A stretch of 64,000 bases of DNA from Hymenobacter plasmatis (GTDB taxonomy: Bacteria > Bacteroidota > Bacteroidia > Cytophagales > Hymenobacteraceae), in contig NZ_JAJFAW010000025.1 of NCBI RefSeq assembly GCF_020711255.1, forward strand, positions 1-64,000, given 5' to 3'. The position numbers were made by a program, and so were the translations under genes. The notes under the pieces are model-generated. The model was not told where the DNA came from, ran no database searches, and was given only the letters and a program-made list of their open reading frames with translations. Below are positions 24,394 through 32,481 of this stretch, one piece after another. Each line of letters begins with the position of its first letter. Position 1 is the first letter of the stretch.

Positions 24394-26241
24394 TTATTGT
24401 AAATACGGAAAAAACCCATAACGACCATTATTCGGGTTCTTTGTAAAAATATTGTAGTGTACAGGGGCTTTAGATTCGAAATGAGGTATCTTATTTTCAA
24501 TAACAATGACTTGCTCATTGCTGAAAACCTCGGCTATTATACGCAAAACACTGGCTTGGACTTCCTGAGGCAGTAATTTGTCATCAGTAGTCTGCTCAGG
24601 GTTTTGCCGTGTTGTGAGTGGAGAGTCAAGGACTATACAATTACTGTGAGGTATCTGCGACACCTTGCAATGCATCAAAAGTCCCAACAAGAAAGCTGAG
24701 TAAGTAATAGCCCGCGTTCCTTTACCCGAGTTTGTGCGGGGTTCTCCTCCCAAAACTATATCGAGAACTTTAGGGGATTGGTCAAATGTAATAGGTGGGG
24801 AAAATTCTATTTTCCATTCTGTCAGCAAGTATTCTACTTGCTGACAAAAGGAGGCTATTGCCATTGGTGCAAGAGACCTATCCAGCTTGGTGGCCTTTTC
24901 ACCAGAAGTAATTGACAAGCTGTCTTCTAAATCCCGAAACTGCTCAAGCCTTCTGACCAATAGCTCTCTTTCAAAAGCTTGCGTCCGCTTTTCAGCGAAT
25001 GACGATAACTGATAGCGTAATGACTCGATTTCTGGAACAATGCCTTGTGCAATACGATTATCAATTTCTTGATACTGAGCTGAAATAGTGTTGCTTTCAG
25101 TGGATAATTCTTCCTGCTGAGTAGAAATATTACCTAAGGCTAGCTCTAGTTCAGAAAGTTGTCTTCTGATGTTTGCTGCTTCCTGCTGGCAGGCTTGTTG
25201 AACTAGTTCATTGGATAAGGAGTCTCTTTCGCAGACTGCCCTGCGATGGTCGCTTCCTAGAGGTGTAGCGCAGAAAGGGCAGGCGATGTAATGTAAGTCG
25301 TCGAAAAGAAAAAGTCCTTCAGAGATAAATTCTAGACGCTGGACATCAGAATAATAATGCTCTTTAAGGGTGTCAAACCGAATCCTTATTTCTGAAAGTG
25401 TAAGCGCTTTCGTTTCTATGTCCGAAGCTCGATTTAATAGGGTTCTGCGTTCGCTATCAAGAGTGTTTAGCATTGATAACGCCCGGTTCAATCTGATATT
25501 GGTTTGACCTATTTCATTTTCAACATCTGCTGACTCGAGTTCAAGTAATGCAGCTAGTTCATCTTCGAGACGTTTGATAAGGGTTGAAATCATCTTCAAC
25601 TCTCCATTACGTCCCGCTGATACTACTTCTTTTTTAAGCTTTTTAACAGGTTCGGCAGCACCAATCCCGGTAAGGAGCAGATTGAAAAGCGAAGCTGCTT
25701 TCGTTGAATTTGCAAAACCTTTTACCGTGAGCGGGCTATTCTTTTCGATAATACCTACTTCATCAGCTAATAGTAAGGGGCGAAGTGTATGAAACGAAAA
25801 TTTCTCCGTTATTCCTTCCTCGTTCTTGGGTAGATGGGTTGCCTCCCCAAAACCGCACAACTGGAGCAGAAAAGAGGATATGGTATGTGGATGTTTCTTG
25901 CTTGGCTCTTTTTGCTTTAATAAAGTAGATTTTAGCTCTGAAATAGCTTGATAAGCCCCTCTAAAAAGCAAGGTGTCTGTATCCTCAAACTTTCGTTTAA
26001 GAGTGTACTGCATCGTAGGGAAAGCGAGTAGTTCTAAGTAAGCTTCTGTATAGCCTTTAGATTGAGCTATTTCTCTGGGCTTATTGCTACTCCCGAGTAA
26101 AAAGGCGATGCATTCAAATACCCAACTCTTACCAGTGTCTGTAGGGCCAGTAATAATATTCAGGCCAGGTCCGAAATCAAGAGAGGCTGGTGCCATATTT
26201 TCACCTGTGACAACCAATTTTGTAATTCTAAATCCCAACAT
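24394..26241 (-). CDS. SMC/Rad50-like ATPase of an ABC-3C-type defence system
   Basis: The 615-residue protein has Walker A GPTDTGKS (32-39) directly after a LDFGPGLNIITG strand. A long coiled-coil middle (about 205-440) is broken by a zinc-hook-like site, CPFC (321-324) and RRAVC (337). The C-terminal half has SGKGTRAITYSAFLLGL in the signature-motif position and Walker B HSNCIVLDSPLTT. This split-ATPase plan is that of the ABC-three-component (ABC-3C) conflict systems. It is the last gene of a minus-strand trio, four bases after the middle component. GC content is clearly lower than that of the flanking transfer genes, a sign of separate acquisition. Confidence 0.75.
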   Translation of the reverse strand: MLGFRITKLVVTGENMAPASLDFGPGLNIITGPTDTGKSWVFECIAFLLGSSNKPREIAQSKGYTEAYLELLAFPTMQYTLKRKFEDTDTLLFRGAYQAISELKSTLLKQKEPSKKHPHTISSFLLQLCGFGEATHLPKNEEGITEKFSFHTLRPLLLADEVGIIEKNSPLTVKGFANSTKAASLFNLLLTGIGAAEPVKKLKKEVVSAGRNGELKMISTLIKRLEDELAALLELESADVENEIGQTNIRLNRALSMLNTLDSERRTLLNRASDIETKALTLSEIRIRFDTLKEHYYSDVQRLEFISEGLFLFDDLHYIACPFCATPLGSDHRRAVCERDSLSNELVQQACQQEAANIRRQLSELELALGNISTQQEELSTESNTISAQYQEIDNRIAQGIVPEIESLRYQLSSFAEKRTQAFERELLVRRLEQFRDLEDSLSITSGEKATKLDRSLAPMAIASFCQQVEYLLTEWKIEFSPPITFDQSPKVLDIVLGGEPRTNSGKGTRAITYSAFLLGLLMHCKVSQIPHSNCIVLDSPLTTRQNPEQTTDDKLLPQEVQASVLRIIAEVFSNEQVIVIENKIPHFESKAPVHYNIFTKNPNNGRYGFFPYLQ

Positions 26242-26245
26242 CGCC

Positions 26246-26767
26246 TTATGGAGTAATCTTGTTTCGTGCGTTGCTCATCTGCTGCATTTCGCTACCCCAG
26301 ACAGAGATATTCGAAAGCATTAGCTTAGACATGCTTTCTAGCGAGGTTTGACCAAACCTTTCAACCAGCCATCGTGCGCGTGATTTTAGCGCTTTAGAAT
26401 AGCTGGAACTTAAATGGTCAGTGAATGGAATCGTCAGGTCAGAAGCGAAATAAACGATACCTTCGCTCGAAAACTCTTTGGTAACTAGCTCTTTTGCTGC
26501 AAACATCAAAAGTCCTTTTTCCAAATTTGTTTTGTGTGCAAGCCACTCTCCTGTTCGATATGGCACAGCTGCATGCAGGCTCTCCGGCCCGCCTTCTATG
26601 TCAGCAGAGTGTACAAGGATATAATCTAAAAAAAGAAGCCTTTGAAGGTCTGTTTTCAGCGGTCGTAATGCGCCTAGTATATACAGAGCCCGTAAGCCTA
26701 GCTCAAGTGGCTGATTAAATGGCCTCGGAATATTATTTGGAGGTGCTAGAGATTTGATTTGTTCCAT
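26246..26767 (-). CDS. ABC-3C middle component
   Basis: The 173 residues begin MEQIKSLAPPNNIPRPFNQPLELGLRALYILGALRPLKTDLQRLLFLDYILVHSADI. They continue with ESLHAAVPYRTGEWLAHKTNLEKGLLMFAAKELV. This RxLxxLxPxxLQRLLFLDYxLVHSxD block is typical of the middle-component proteins (MC2 type) of ABC-3C systems, which are small helical adaptor proteins. The start overlaps the end of the effector gene by 35 bp, showing a tight operon. The assignment depends on both the pattern and the neighbours. Confidence 0.7.
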   Translation of the reverse strand: MEQIKSLAPPNNIPRPFNQPLELGLRALYILGALRPLKTDLQRLLFLDYILVHSADIEGGPESLHAAVPYRTGEWLAHKTNLEKGLLMFAAKELVTKEFSSEGIVYFASDLTIPFTDHLSSSYSKALKSRARWLVERFGQTSLESMSKLMLSNISVWGSEMQQMSNARNKITP

Positions 26768-27785
26768 AGTAGCTAAAAATCCAAGATGTTATCCGACCGT
26801 TATTTGCTAAATGATGACAAATGCCAATTCTATCGTTGGCAGATACTTCATTTTGAAGCAAGCTATGGTTAATGGGTAGCAGAGATGCCGTCTGAGTGAC
26901 GTTTAGTAGGCGCTCAAAAGCATTTGCGTGGCTTCGAGTATAAGTCGGCTTAATCCCAGCCTCAAACTGAGTAAGTAAACTGTCAAAAGCAGTTTCTATA
27001 TAGTTGTCTCTACTGAATTCTTTTAGGGCTTCTGCGGAATAGAAATCAATTCTGGTTTGCGCGAGATGGTCTTTGAAATGCGGAAAAGAATCCAAATCAG
27101 TCTGCGTGTATCCTGCTTTGTTACACGCATCTCCATAGGCTTCGAGTGCTAGCTTTATATAGATTGATTCTCTTGTCTCGTCAATTTCCGCAGGAGGCTG
27201 TAGAACTGGCCTCTCTTTTTCCGTTACTATACCAAAAACGTGTGCATGATACTTTGTGGTCTGGTGTTGCTTGATAAATTCCCCTGGAGGAACACTTTCG
27301 ACAATGGAAAAATCGAAGGCTTCAACGTACTTTTTGAAATCGCCTGATAATATTTCTGGTATATGTTTACCAGCGCCTTTGATGCCCTTTCCCTCCCACC
27401 GTTGCAAAAGTTCTTTACGAAGTCTATGCGGAGCATCAATGAGTTCTGATAGTGATGAGCCGACACCTTTGGATGTCATAAGTACATACCTATTTGGTAT
27501 GTTGATTTCTCCCGTGTAAGTGTAGTGACAAAGCTTCGCTAATTCTTCCCAAAACTCTCCCGGCGTTAACTTATCTCCATAGTACTTACACTGATAGGTG
27601 TCATAGCGGCGATTTGGAGTGCCGGGTGGGTCTATCCAAGCCACAACATCACGTCCTTTATCATTAGCTCCCCCACGGCATTCTACCAAATCGTATCGGC
27701 TGCGCAAGTATTCATCAGCCCACTGAAGAACAAAGGTTTCAAATTTCTTACTATCAAATGTTGACAGTCGTTCTTCAGGTGTCAT
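26733..27785 (-). CDS. Restriction-endonuclease-like effector of the ABC-3C system
   Basis: The 350-residue protein opens with FETFVLQWADEYLRSRYDLVECRGGANDKGRDVVAW and YQCKYYGDKL. Glu17, Asp46 and Gln65-Cys-Lys67 fit a Mrr/PD-(D/E)xK nuclease core of the GxD...QxK type. The remaining 200 residues (from about 180) form the helical C-terminal domain that in ABC-3C proteins couples the effector to the ATPase. ATG 27785 has a GGAG five bases ahead and starts just before the nuclease fold; an ATG at 27875 and a TTG at 27899 are longer alternatives. It is the first gene of the trio and probably its DNA-cutting arm. Confidence 0.7.
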   Translation of the reverse strand: MTPEERLSTFDSKKFETFVLQWADEYLRSRYDLVECRGGANDKGRDVVAWIDPPGTPNRRYDTYQCKYYGDKLTPGEFWEELAKLCHYTYTGEINIPNRYVLMTSKGVGSSLSELIDAPHRLRKELLQRWEGKGIKGAGKHIPEILSGDFKKYVEAFDFSIVESVPPGEFIKQHQTTKYHAHVFGIVTEKERPVLQPPAEIDETRESIYIKLALEAYGDACNKAGYTQTDLDSFPHFKDHLAQTRIDFYSAEALKEFSRDNYIETAFDSLLTQFEAGIKPTYTRSHANAFERLLNVTQTASLLPINHSLLQNEVSANDRIGICHHLANNGRITSWIFSYYGTNQISSTSK

Positions 27786-28291
27786 GAAATCTCCGATTGC
27801 AGCGCTGCCCAACAACCGAGTTCTATTGCCATTAGGCCAAGCCTGTGGTTGGGGAAGTACTGTTAGCGACGACATCAGAGGTATTGTAAGCTGGGCCAAC
27901 GGATTGATTGATTAAGGATTTGTACAGCTAGCTAAAACGATAAGCTCATTGATTGATGGCTCCGTCCTACGAGTAGATGAGCAGGCGGTGAGCATTTAGC
28001 TCGGCCTAGTCACTACTTCCTCGCAGCAGCACCAGCATCTCCTCTTTGGCCGCCACCAGTGTCTGTCGCAAGGTAACTCCCGCGTGCGCGCCTCGCAGCC
28101 GGCCCGGCACGGGCGCAGCCGCTGCACCGGCTTCAGGTGCACGGTTTGGGTGTTACCCGGGCCCGTTTGATGGACAAGGCCGGGTTAAGATGTTCGGCGA
28201 GCGGATACGCATTGAATTTCGGCGCAAACCCGGCGCACCTAGCCAAAAGTAGCGGAAAGCACGACAATTCTAACATGTCATGGGCACGCCA
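27786..28291. other. Intergenic stretch upstream of the ABC-3C operon, no gene supported
   Basis: Short frames cross 27900-28290 on both strands (for example 28046-28252 plus), but none has a recognisable motif, start context or composition. The minus-strand part next to 27785 must hold the defence operon promoter, yet no TAnnTTTG box was found. Confidence 0.4.
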
Positions 28292-28475
28292 TTAGAAACC
28301 CAACGCCTTCGCGGAGTTGTGTTCGCGTGCGTTGTCGAGGCGGGCGTGACGGCGAATCACAGCGCTCGTCTTGTGCTTGGTCTGGTTCAGATTTTATGCT
28401 GTCATCCGCGCCACTCGGTTTGGCCGTGGTAACGAAAAGAGGCACGAAAGGCGGAGTTGTATAGCCGGAGCCCAG
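28292..28475 (-). pseudogene. Decayed copy of the C-terminus of the adjacent tyrosine recombinase
   Basis: The minus strand aligns by eye with the last 60 codons of the recombinase at 28681. LGSGYT matches LGPGYT, SGADDS matches NGADDS, and DQAQDE in a shifted frame matches NQTKHKTSA. The ends match as KALGF-stop and KELGL-stop. Frame changes destroy the reading frame and the HSLR motif is lost. It is a diverged second recombinase 3' end some 390 bp from the intact one, as left by successive integrations at the same kind of site. Confidence 0.65.
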
Positions 28476-28680
28476 CCCGTATTAAACCACAACCACTTGA
28501 CATGATTGATAATCTAGCCCTTGCTGGATAGCCCAACCCCAGCAAACATGCTTCTATGCCTTCTCATCATGTCGGCTCAGGATGGACACCTTCGAGGTTG
28601 TAGAACATGCTAACCATGTTTACTGGGGTAGGGGAGCAGAACTGCGATTTTACATGTTGTAAACGAGCGTTTATAGGCTG

Positions 28681-29640
28681 TTATAATCCTAATTCTTTAG
28701 CGGCATTGTGTTGCTGCACGTTGTCCAAACGAGTGTAGCGGCGAATCATCGCACTAGTCTTATGCTTGGTCTGATTCATGATTTTGCTGTCATCGGCCCC
28801 GTTGAGCTTGGCCACCGTGACAAAGGAAGCCCGCAATGAGTGAGCTGTATAACCCGGCCCTAGGTAGCGCTGCACCAACGTATTGATGGTCTGGTCCGAC
28901 AGGCGGTTCGTGGTGAGTCGGTTGCCCTTGCGCAACATCACGAATACGGGACCTTCACTGCGTTCCAGTTGCTCCAGCCAAGCTTTTAAGGAGCGAATAG
29001 GGCAGACGGCTGGCTCAGGGGAGTAGAAAATGGCCTTTTCCTCGTAGTCACCCAGCTGGTTAGTTTTGCTCTTGCCTAGCGACACGACGAGGCACTCTTC
29101 GGTAAAGCGCAAGTCCTGCACATTGAGCGCCGTCAGCTCGGAGCGGCGAAATGCCCCCGTAAACCCGAGCAGCAGAATGGCCCGGTCTCGCAGCCCGGTC
29201 AGTGTCTTCACATCCAGGCTGCGAACCAGTTGTTTGAGCTGCACCAGCGAAAACGCCGGTGCCTGCTTTTGTCGCACGCCGTGCACCCGGCGCACGCCGT
29301 CCATGAAAATCTTAAACTGCTTGTCATCCGTCGGCGAGTCAACGCCCCGGACGGCGTGGGCCTTGCTGATGGCCGCGCAGTGCTGTTCCAGGGTGCCGAC
29401 CTTTTTGCCCGTTTCGGCCAGGTGGGTACAAAAGCCAACCAGGGCATCGACGGGTGCTGGCAATGCTAAGAAGCCATGTTCGGTGCACCAGGCACTGAAG
29501 CGCTTCAGGTGGGCCGCGTAGGACCGGGCCGTGTTGGGCGCGCCGGTCAGTCCGGCCTCGACGTAGCGGGCGGCCGCGCCGGTGTGGTGCGCCAACCCGT
29601 GACCCACGGGATTCACAGTGAGTGCGACGTCGTTTTCCAT
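28681..29640 (-). CDS. Tyrosine recombinase/integrase
   Basis: The 319-residue protein has an N-terminal SAM-like core-binding domain (about 10-115, SYAAHLKRFSAWCTEHGF). The catalytic domain has GAFRRSEL (Arg165), HSLRASFVT (His267, Arg270) and TKHKTSAMIRRYTRLD (His in the fourth position, nucleophile Tyr302), so the catalytic set is complete. It resembles short integrases of mobile islands rather than the arm-binding type represented by the fragment at 24276. ATG 29640 is preferred to a TTG at 29685. It probably moved the neighbouring low-GC cargo or the whole element. Confidence 0.9.
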   Translation of the reverse strand: MENDVALTVNPVGHGLAHHTGAAARYVEAGLTGAPNTARSYAAHLKRFSAWCTEHGFLALPAPVDALVGFCTHLAETGKKVGTLEQHCAAISKAHAVRGVDSPTDDKQFKIFMDGVRRVHGVRQKQAPAFSLVQLKQLVRSLDVKTLTGLRDRAILLLGFTGAFRRSELTALNVQDLRFTEECLVVSLGKSKTNQLGDYEEKAIFYSPEPAVCPIRSLKAWLEQLERSEGPVFVMLRKGNRLTTNRLSDQTINTLVQRYLGPGYTAHSLRASFVTVAKLNGADDSKIMNQTKHKTSAMIRRYTRLDNVQQHNAAKELGL

Positions 29641-29864
29641 GCAGTCTATATATAAGGTATACTTGCCCGGTTTTGGGTTGGGCAAGCAAGATAGTAGATA
29701 GGTAGCGATAAAACTTACTAATCGCTACCTATAATTTGAAGAAAATGGCCCCCTTAACAAATGACCGAAACAAGGTGCTTACGGGAGGATGAACCTTCGC
29801 AATAGTCCTAGCGCGTTTTATTAGCTATTTGCAGGAAAATCTTAGAGAACAAACTTTCGAAAAA

Positions 29865-30797
29865 ATGGACTTGAACTTACTGACTATAGCTCAGCGGGCC
29901 ACCCTGAGCTTAACTATTACCAACTCTTTCACAAATGCCTTGTCTAAGATTTCACAAATTGAAGCGCTAGCAGATAAGATTGATGGGTCCGCAGAGTTTA
30001 CAACTGATGAGAAGGCTCAAAATCGCAATTTTTCTATAATTGGGTTGACTAGCATTTCAGAGCACTTGCTAAATGAAATATTATACCGTGTCCTAATTTC
30101 TTATCCCAAGAAGTTGGGTAGCAAGCAATTCGCTGTTGATGAATTGCTGGACGAAGGCTCGATTTTGGAGTTGTTCTACAAAAAAGCTAACCAAAAAGTG
30201 TTGGATTTAGCATATGGCAAGTTTGAACGGTTTGTTAGACAATTTTCAGAAACGGTGGAACTAACGGCCCCCTTGAGCCATGAGATTATAGGGAATGTCA
30301 ATGAAGTGAAGTGTACTAGAGACTGTATCATCCACTCTGATGGCAAAGCCAACGACCAATATTTTGGAAAGGCCGGTCAGCAGGCACGGGTGTCCAGAAA
30401 CGGCGAAAAGCTGGATACCACTCTTGCATATTTTCACTCCTCAGTAGCAACGTTTACTCGTTTCATCACCGACATAAGAGATGCGTTGCCTAGCAAATAT
30501 GCTGATTCAACTAAAAGCTATGTTTTCAAACAAATGTGGGAGGCGACTTGCCTGAATCGACGGGTTAAGTTTGACCAAGCGTGGACAATCATTGACGGTT
30601 CGATGGTTCGGCCTGTGAAACTCGATAACGATTTTGGCTTTTCAAGCTCCGAGTTGGTCATGCATGACCTCTTTAGGCATATGTATAGTTATGATAGATT
30701 CCCTGTTGACTTCCCTCTTCTTTTCAAAAAATGGAAGCCTCAGTCAAACGAGCACCAGATTGCCATTTCATGGTTGGATAATCAATTCTACTTCTAG
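29865..30797 (+). CDS. HEPN-like domain protein, probable RNase-type or accessory defence gene
   Basis: The 310-residue, low-GC gene encodes a mostly helical protein. The central segment NVNEVKCTRDCIIHSDGKANDQYFGKAG holds R-D-x-x-x-H (RDCIIH followed by SDG). This is the Rx(4-6)H HEPN active-site spacing, in the context usual for RiboL-PSP-HEPN/MAE_28990-like proteins. The second half, with FLNRRVKFDQ-type and MHDLFRHMYSYDRFP segments, is unassigned. ATG 29865 was chosen over a TTG at 29829. It is divergent from the integrase and shares the base composition of the defence island, so it is probably cargo. The family is not certain. Confidence 0.55.
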   Translation: MDLNLLTIAQRATLSLTITNSFTNALSKISQIEALADKIDGSAEFTTDEKAQNRNFSIIGLTSISEHLLNEILYRVLISYPKKLGSKQFAVDELLDEGSILELFYKKANQKVLDLAYGKFERFVRQFSETVELTAPLSHEIIGNVNEVKCTRDCIIHSDGKANDQYFGKAGQQARVSRNGEKLDTTLAYFHSSVATFTRFITDIRDALPSKYADSTKSYVFKQMWEATCLNRRVKFDQAWTIIDGSMVRPVKLDNDFGFSSSELVMHDLFRHMYSYDRFPVDFPLLFKKWKPQSNEHQIAISWLDNQFYF

Positions 30798-31162
30798 GTT
30801 GATTTAACGTAGGGCAAGCTATTGTCAGAGTTCAACAACTGCTTGTTTTGACCGTATTGGCTAGCTTTGCCTGCCAAACTGATAGCCGAGTATGCTAGCC
30901 CAGAAATCCTACGCTTTGCATAGCTGCCCCTCGTCAGCGGTTCACTCTGCGAACTGGCTGCGCTGGGCTCACCAGCAGCCGCTGCCCATCCAGCAGCGGC
31001 CCGCCCTGTTTGTCGGCTCTCTCGGGTAACGCTCCCTACTTTCTGAAATCGGTACTCTGCTGGACCTTTAAGCGGCCGGCGGTACTGATAAGCTGATTCC
31101 TGCCCGGCCGCGTGCTGCGGCTGCAGGCGGGGCGTTTCCCATCCTTTTCGTTGACATTTTCT
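30798..31162. other. Intergenic stretch between the low-GC cargo and the tra region, no gene supported
   Basis: A minus-strand frame covers 30794-31237, but its product is low-complexity, has no recognisable domain and starts inside a plus-strand gene. GC content rises from left to right here, so this is where the cargo meets the transfer region. Confidence 0.4.
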
Positions 31163-31423
31163 ATGGCCGCGAGTCCTTATAGCCGCTTTTCCAGCATTTG
31201 CCCTACCGTGCAGAAGCTGGTCATTCGGCTCATACAAGAAGAATTCACCCCCTTACTATCTCTTTCCGCTGACGTTTCCGAGGCTGCCTGGGCCCGCGCC
31301 GTGGCGCTGGCCGACCCTACTTTCCTGTACTGCACCGCCGCCGAACCTGCCATTCGCATCTGCCCGGAGTCCTACCAGCAGCTGCAGGCATTGCTGCAAC
31401 GCGAGCTGACCAGGGCGGAGTAG
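31163..31423 (+). CDS. Small hypothetical protein
   Basis: The 86-residue product (MAASPYSRFSSICPTVQKLVIRLIQEEFTPLLSL...) has no signal peptide or membrane segment. It looks helical, ending with QLQALLQRELTRAE. A good terminator follows 20 bp after its stop, which supports it being real. It is convergent with the tra operon. No family was recognised. Confidence 0.45.
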   Translation: MAASPYSRFSSICPTVQKLVIRLIQEEFTPLLSLSADVSEAAWARAVALADPTFLYCTAAEPAIRICPESYQQLQALLQRELTRAE

Positions 31424-31442
31424 AATGCCCCATCCCATAAGA

Positions 31443-31478
31443 AAAGCCCGGCCAGGAATCTGGTCGGGCTTTCTCTTT
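31443..31478. terminator. Terminator between convergent genes
   Basis: AAAGCCCGGCCAG (31443-31455) pairs with CTGGTCGGGCTTT (31460-31472) with one G-T pair, and T-rich sequence follows. It can end both the small plus-strand gene and the minus-strand tra operon. Confidence 0.75.
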
Positions 31479-31528
31479 GGTGCAGGTAAGGCTTAGGGTG
31501 AACACTGAGCTGCGTACAGCTTTCTTCC

Positions 31529-31918
31529 CTACTGCCCAAGCACGTACACCGGCACGGCCTGGGCATCGGTGCCGCGACCGGTTTCCTTCTTCACTTCCCG
31601 GCCGTCGAGCAGGATGGCGGCCGTGATTTCCGACGCGGCTGTGCCCCCGTCGAGGCTGGCCAGCAGGCTGAGGTGGTCTCCCTGCTTCATCGTGCGCTTG
31701 AAGCGGTAAGTGGCCGGCAGCGGGACATTATTGAGCGTAGTCGTGCCGCCGCTTTCGTTATCGTAGCTGAGGTAGTCGGATAGCGGGGCGGTGGGGGAAG
31801 AAATGCGATACTCCACCTGGTATTCCTTGGGGCCGGCGGGCGTCGCGTCGTCTTTGGAGCAGCTGGCTACGGTAGTCAGGGTCAGGCCGCTCAGCAGCAG
31901 ATAAGTCAGTCGTTTCAT
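31529..31918 (-). CDS. Small lipoprotein at the end of the tra operon
   Basis: The 129 residues have a lipoprotein signal (MKRLTYLLLSGLTLTTVASC, Cys20). An all-beta-looking domain follows: VEYRISSPTAPLSDYLSYDNESGG, TYRFKRTMKQGDHLSLLASL and ITAAILLDGREVKKETG. This layout resembles MmpS-like beta sandwiches that several secreted Bacteroidetes lipoproteins share. It follows the TraO-like gene by 17 bp, so it probably belongs to the transfer operon. Its role is unknown. Confidence 0.6.
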   Translation of the reverse strand: MKRLTYLLLSGLTLTTVASCSKDDATPAGPKEYQVEYRISSPTAPLSDYLSYDNESGGTTTLNNVPLPATYRFKRTMKQGDHLSLLASLDGGTAASEITAAILLDGREVKKETGRGTDAQAVPVYVLGQ

Positions 31919-31935
31919 AGGTCAGAAAAGCAGGG

Positions 31936-32475
31936 TTAGCGAAAGTGATATCGCAGGCCAGCGCTGGCGTAGCCCGGCCATTGGTCGATAAGCGGGTTGT
32001 TGAACAAGTAGCCTTTGGTGGCGGTGGCTACCAGCGAAAGCCGGTTGCCCAGGAAGCAGTCGACTTCCGCCCCGGCCTGCGGGCCGTAGGTAAAGCGCTG
32101 CGGCGCCTTGGCGTCGGCAGCCAATTCGGCGGTTCCGTTCTCCCCGGTGCGCTCATAGCCGGCGCCGGCACCCAGCAGCAGGTGCACGTAGGCTATTTCG
32201 CCCAGTCGGAAAAGCTGCGGGGCGAGCAGCACCCGGCCCACGTAGCTGGAGTATTCGCCGCGGCCGTTCAGGGTGCCGGATTCGCGCAGCCCGCTGACGT
32301 GCAGAGCCAGGCGGTTAGTGAGCATGCTGGTGTAGCTCAGCTCGTAGAAGTTGCCCTTCTCGGAGCGGCCCAGGTGGGCGCCCCAGCTGGAAATGTGTTG
32401 GACGTGGCGCTGGGCGGAGGCCGGCACGGCGCCGGCCCCCGCCAGCAGCAGGGCCACTAGCAATAGGTTCTTCAT
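31936..32475 (-). CDS. TraO-like outer-membrane beta-barrel protein
   Basis: The 179-residue protein has a signal peptide (MKNLLLVALLLAGAGAVPASAQ). Alternating beta strands with aromatic ends follow (FYELSYTSMLTNRLALHVSGL, VHLLLGAGAGYERTG), and the ending YASAGLRYHFR, with a C-terminal Phe-Arg, is typical of outer-membrane barrels. Conjugal TraO of Bacteroidetes elements has this size and place after TraN/TraM. The call rests on position plus barrel pattern; specific TraO motifs are not strong. Confidence 0.55.
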   Translation of the reverse strand: MKNLLLVALLLAGAGAVPASAQRHVQHISSWGAHLGRSEKGNFYELSYTSMLTNRLALHVSGLRESGTLNGRGEYSSYVGRVLLAPQLFRLGEIAYVHLLLGAGAGYERTGENGTAELAADAKAPQRFTYGPQAGAEVDCFLGNRLSLVATATKGYLFNNPLIDQWPGYASAGLRYHFR

Positions 32476-32481
32476 AAGGGG

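Noticed and set aside
28046..28252. Short plus-strand frame in the gap before the decayed recombinase
   Set aside because: No motif, no upstream ribosome-binding or promoter signal, and no conservation could be argued.
30794..31237. 147-codon minus-strand frame
   Set aside because: Low-complexity product without family; the start lies inside a plus-strand gene.
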